A stretch of DNA of 64,000 nt from Microbaculum marinum (GTDB lineage Bacteria; Pseudomonadota; Alphaproteobacteria; Rhizobiales; Tepidamorphaceae), in NCBI RefSeq assembly GCF_042646165.1, contig NZ_JBHRTC010000022.1. One strand, written 5' to 3'. Position numbers and translations under genes: made by a program. Positions within the stretch are counted from its first letter, which is position 1, and every line of letters begins with the position of its first letter. Positions 62,311 to 64,000 of this stretch are shown here, piece after piece. The notes below the pieces were generated by a model. It worked only from the letters and a program-made list of their open reading frames with translations, made no database searches and was not told the DNA's origin.

Positions 62311-62648
62311 GGCGCCAAATTACGACAGCCCGCAGCAGCAATCAAAGACCAAAGGATCGCCTCGGCACCGGTGGGCCAATTTTCACGAATTCGGCGCAAA
62401 ACCGGCCAGATCCGAGCGAGATCCCGTGCTACATACCCGCATCTGTGACCATATTCGCACATTCCGGGGAAAATCGAGCGATCGATCCCCCGACGGGCTT
62501 CGCAATTCGGCATCGGCCTGATAGGAACGGCTTCGATCCCGGAGAGCATGGCGGCCGCCGGGTGCGCCGGCCCTGGCGGCGACCGGCCGGATCGCCCCGG
62601 CTTTGCGGTGCGATGCGCGGATGTGACCGAAGATCGATGCGGGGACTC
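62311..62648. other. 338-bp intergenic region, nothing recognised
   Basis: This divergent spacer holds moderately AT-rich stretches (62320-62350 and 62385-62475) that could be promoters for both sides. No gene or RNA is supported. The murA gene expected next to DUF2948 is not here. Confidence 0.5.
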
Positions 62649-63404
62649 ATGATTGAGCGGGCAGGAAGGCTGCGGGCCGGCCGCGGCGCGGGACATCTCC
62701 CGTTCCGGACGGTCGCGATGACCGCAATCGCGCTCGGCCTCTCCCCGCTGGCGGCGGCGGCCGGGGACCTGACCCGCGACCGGCTGCCGATCAGGAGCGA
62801 GATCACCGGCGACAACTCCTACGTCGTGAAGCTGGAGGCCGAGCTGCCGACCGGCTGGAACGCGGTGATGGGGATGGACGTGTCGGTTTCCGGCGTCGAG
62901 GCGACCAGCCAGGCCAGGGCGCTCGCCGACGAGGTCGATCCGTGGTCGAAGCCGGCGGCGCCCGGCACCGTCGCCTGGGCGAGCGTATCGATGCCGGCGC
63001 CGGGGTGGATCGGCGGCCAGGCGCGCCTGCGCGTGCAGCTCAATCCCTATGCCGACAGCGCCGCCGTCTCCGGCAGCCTGACCCGCAGCCGGTCGCTCGG
63101 CGACCACCTCCGGGCGAGCCTTTCGAGCGACCTCATCGTGCGGGAAACCGGCCTCGGCACAGTCGCCGCAGCGCAGAGCTGGGAGGCGAACCGTTCGCTG
63201 CGCATCGACCTGACGGAGACCGGCACGGCGCTGATCGCCCGGGGCCAGGTGCTGGGGTCGGGACTGGAGCAGCCCGAGGTCAACACCACCCTGACGGCCG
63301 AGCGGCCGCTCGGCGGCGGCCTCGGCATGTCGACCTCGCTCGGAGAGCTGGAGACCGGCGAGCCGGTGCTGACGGTGGGCGCCCGCTTCAACCGCACCTG
63401 GTGA
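62649..63404 (+). CDS. Exported protein of unknown function
   Basis: This 251-residue protein has an N-terminal signal peptide (hydrophobic VAMTAIALGLSPLAAAA, preceded by arginines). The mature part is rich in polar beta-strand patterns (RLRVQLNPYADSAAVSGSLT; VNTTLTAERPLGGGLGMSTSL) and ends with TVGARFNRTW, which might suggest an outer-membrane or periplasmic beta protein. No family is recognised. The ATG at 62649 has GGGGAC before it; an ATG at 62637 is an alternative. Confidence 0.6.
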   Translation: MIERAGRLRAGRGAGHLPFRTVAMTAIALGLSPLAAAAGDLTRDRLPIRSEITGDNSYVVKLEAELPTGWNAVMGMDVSVSGVEATSQARALADEVDPWSKPAAPGTVAWASVSMPAPGWIGGQARLRVQLNPYADSAAVSGSLTRSRSLGDHLRASLSSDLIVRETGLGTVAAAQSWEANRSLRIDLTETGTALIARGQVLGSGLEQPEVNTTLTAERPLGGGLGMSTSLGELETGEPVLTVGARFNRTW

Positions 63405-63523
63405 CGTGAACGGGGGGTGCCCTGACGGGTGAGCGGAGGCGGCGGGACGGCCGCCGCGTCTATTCCGCGCGAACGGCTTGCGCTCGCCACCCCCCTATGG
63501 CAGTTATGCGCCGCTTCGCCGGC

Positions 63524-63598
<75 letters not shown>

Positions 63599-63773
63599 TT
63601 TCCTTTTCCCCAATCTGCCGGAATTTCCGAGTGCCCGCTGGTCCTCAGCCGGTACTCCCATCCCCGTGCCCGATCCGCATTGACCGGCTCGGAGCGGCCC
63701 CGACAGCCTCGGCGTGGCGGGTTGATCCGCGAGGATGGAATGTGATGCAGTTCGGGCCAAAAGGGAACTGTCT

Positions 63774-64000
63774 ATGAAACTGGCCTACGATGCGCTTCCT
63801 GCGATCTACGATGTATCCTTTTCGGACGAAAAATGGATTTCGACCCTCGATGCGGTGAGTGCAGCCGCCGGGGCCAATGGCGCCATGCTCTTCGGCATCA
63901 ACGAGACGGAGTTCGTCTACCAACTGGACTTTGCCAGCTCGTTCTACGCCGACAAGCTGCCCTTGCTGCCGGTATTCATGGAAAATTTCGGCCACTACGA
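63774..64000 (+). CDS. N-terminal part of a possible LuxR-type regulator (truncated)
   Basis: Open from the ATG at 63774, with AGGGAA upstream, to the window edge: 75 residues. The start (LAYDALPAIYDVSFSDEKWISTLDAVSAAAGANGAMLFG) resembles the sensor half of LuxR-type solo regulators of alphaproteobacteria. The C-terminal helix-turn-helix would lie outside the window, so this is provisional. Confidence 0.5.
   Translation, partial: MKLAYDALPAIYDVSFSDEKWISTLDAVSAAAGANGAMLFGINETEFVYQLDFASSFYADKLPLLPVFMENFGHY

Overview
The window is a high-G+C bacterial chromosome segment, most likely from an alphaproteobacterium of the Hyphomicrobiales (Rhizobiales) type. Evidence for this is the order [58-aa protein]-DUF2948-UPF0262-low-molecular-weight phosphatase-Maf-YacG-tRNA-Phe near the right end, many transporter-plus-dehydrogenase cassettes (ABC, TTT, TRAP), a kdpFABCDE operon, and palindromic repeats of the 'gtagcccggatggagcg' type. 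The assembly has one run of 98 N (19182-19279). Almost all genes could be placed; most enzyme assignments are at family level only.

Left part (1-13.3 kb). A truncated cyclase-family gene and a small secreted six-cysteine protein precede a catabolic island: a FadR/GntR (NanR-like) regulator, an HpcH/HpaI aldolase with a histone-like Lys/Ala tail, a D-2-hydroxyacid dehydrogenase, a complete CUT1-type sugar ABC transporter with a Tat-like binding protein, and a large protein resembling D-apionate lactonase. A 20-bp palindrome overlaps a TATAAT box in front of the aldolase. Then come a DUF1194 secreted vWA-like protein, a PLP enzyme of the cystathionine lyase/synthase family and a DksA/TraR zinc-finger protein.

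Middle part (13.3-34.3 kb). This holds a 1-Cys peroxiredoxin, a probable 2-keto-3-deoxy-L-arabonate dehydratase, a pyridoxamine-phosphate-oxidase-like protein, an ornithine/diaminopimelate-type decarboxylase, a TerC-family membrane protein, a REP-like repeat array ending in the assembly gap, an SDR, an orphan asparagine-synthetase-like protein divergent from a Tat-exported multicopper oxidase, an exported LNS2/lipin-like phosphatase coupled to a small exported partner, and an OprB-type porin. A co-directional run (27.6-34.2 kb) then joins a biuret-hydrolase-like cysteine hydrolase, a urea transporter, a cupin, a Tat-exported molybdenum hydroxylase, its 2Fe-2S subunit and a diheme cytochrome. 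This is the best candidate for an undescribed pathway in the window.

Right part (34.4-64 kb). An SDR, a TctCBA tripartite tricarboxylate transporter with a cytoplasmic BNR/sialidase-fold protein, a large MscS channel, a TRAP transporter with its TetR regulator and a 2-pyrone-4,6-dicarboxylate-lactonase-like amidohydrolase (two similar AT-rich sites lie in front of the two transcription units), an EthD-like protein, an SMP-30 lactonase, and the kdp operon with an extra 27-codon ORF in front of kdpF follow. The window closes with tRNA-Phe, housekeeping genes (without the hisD and infA expected in that neighbourhood), tRNA-Thr and the start of a possible LuxR-type regulator.
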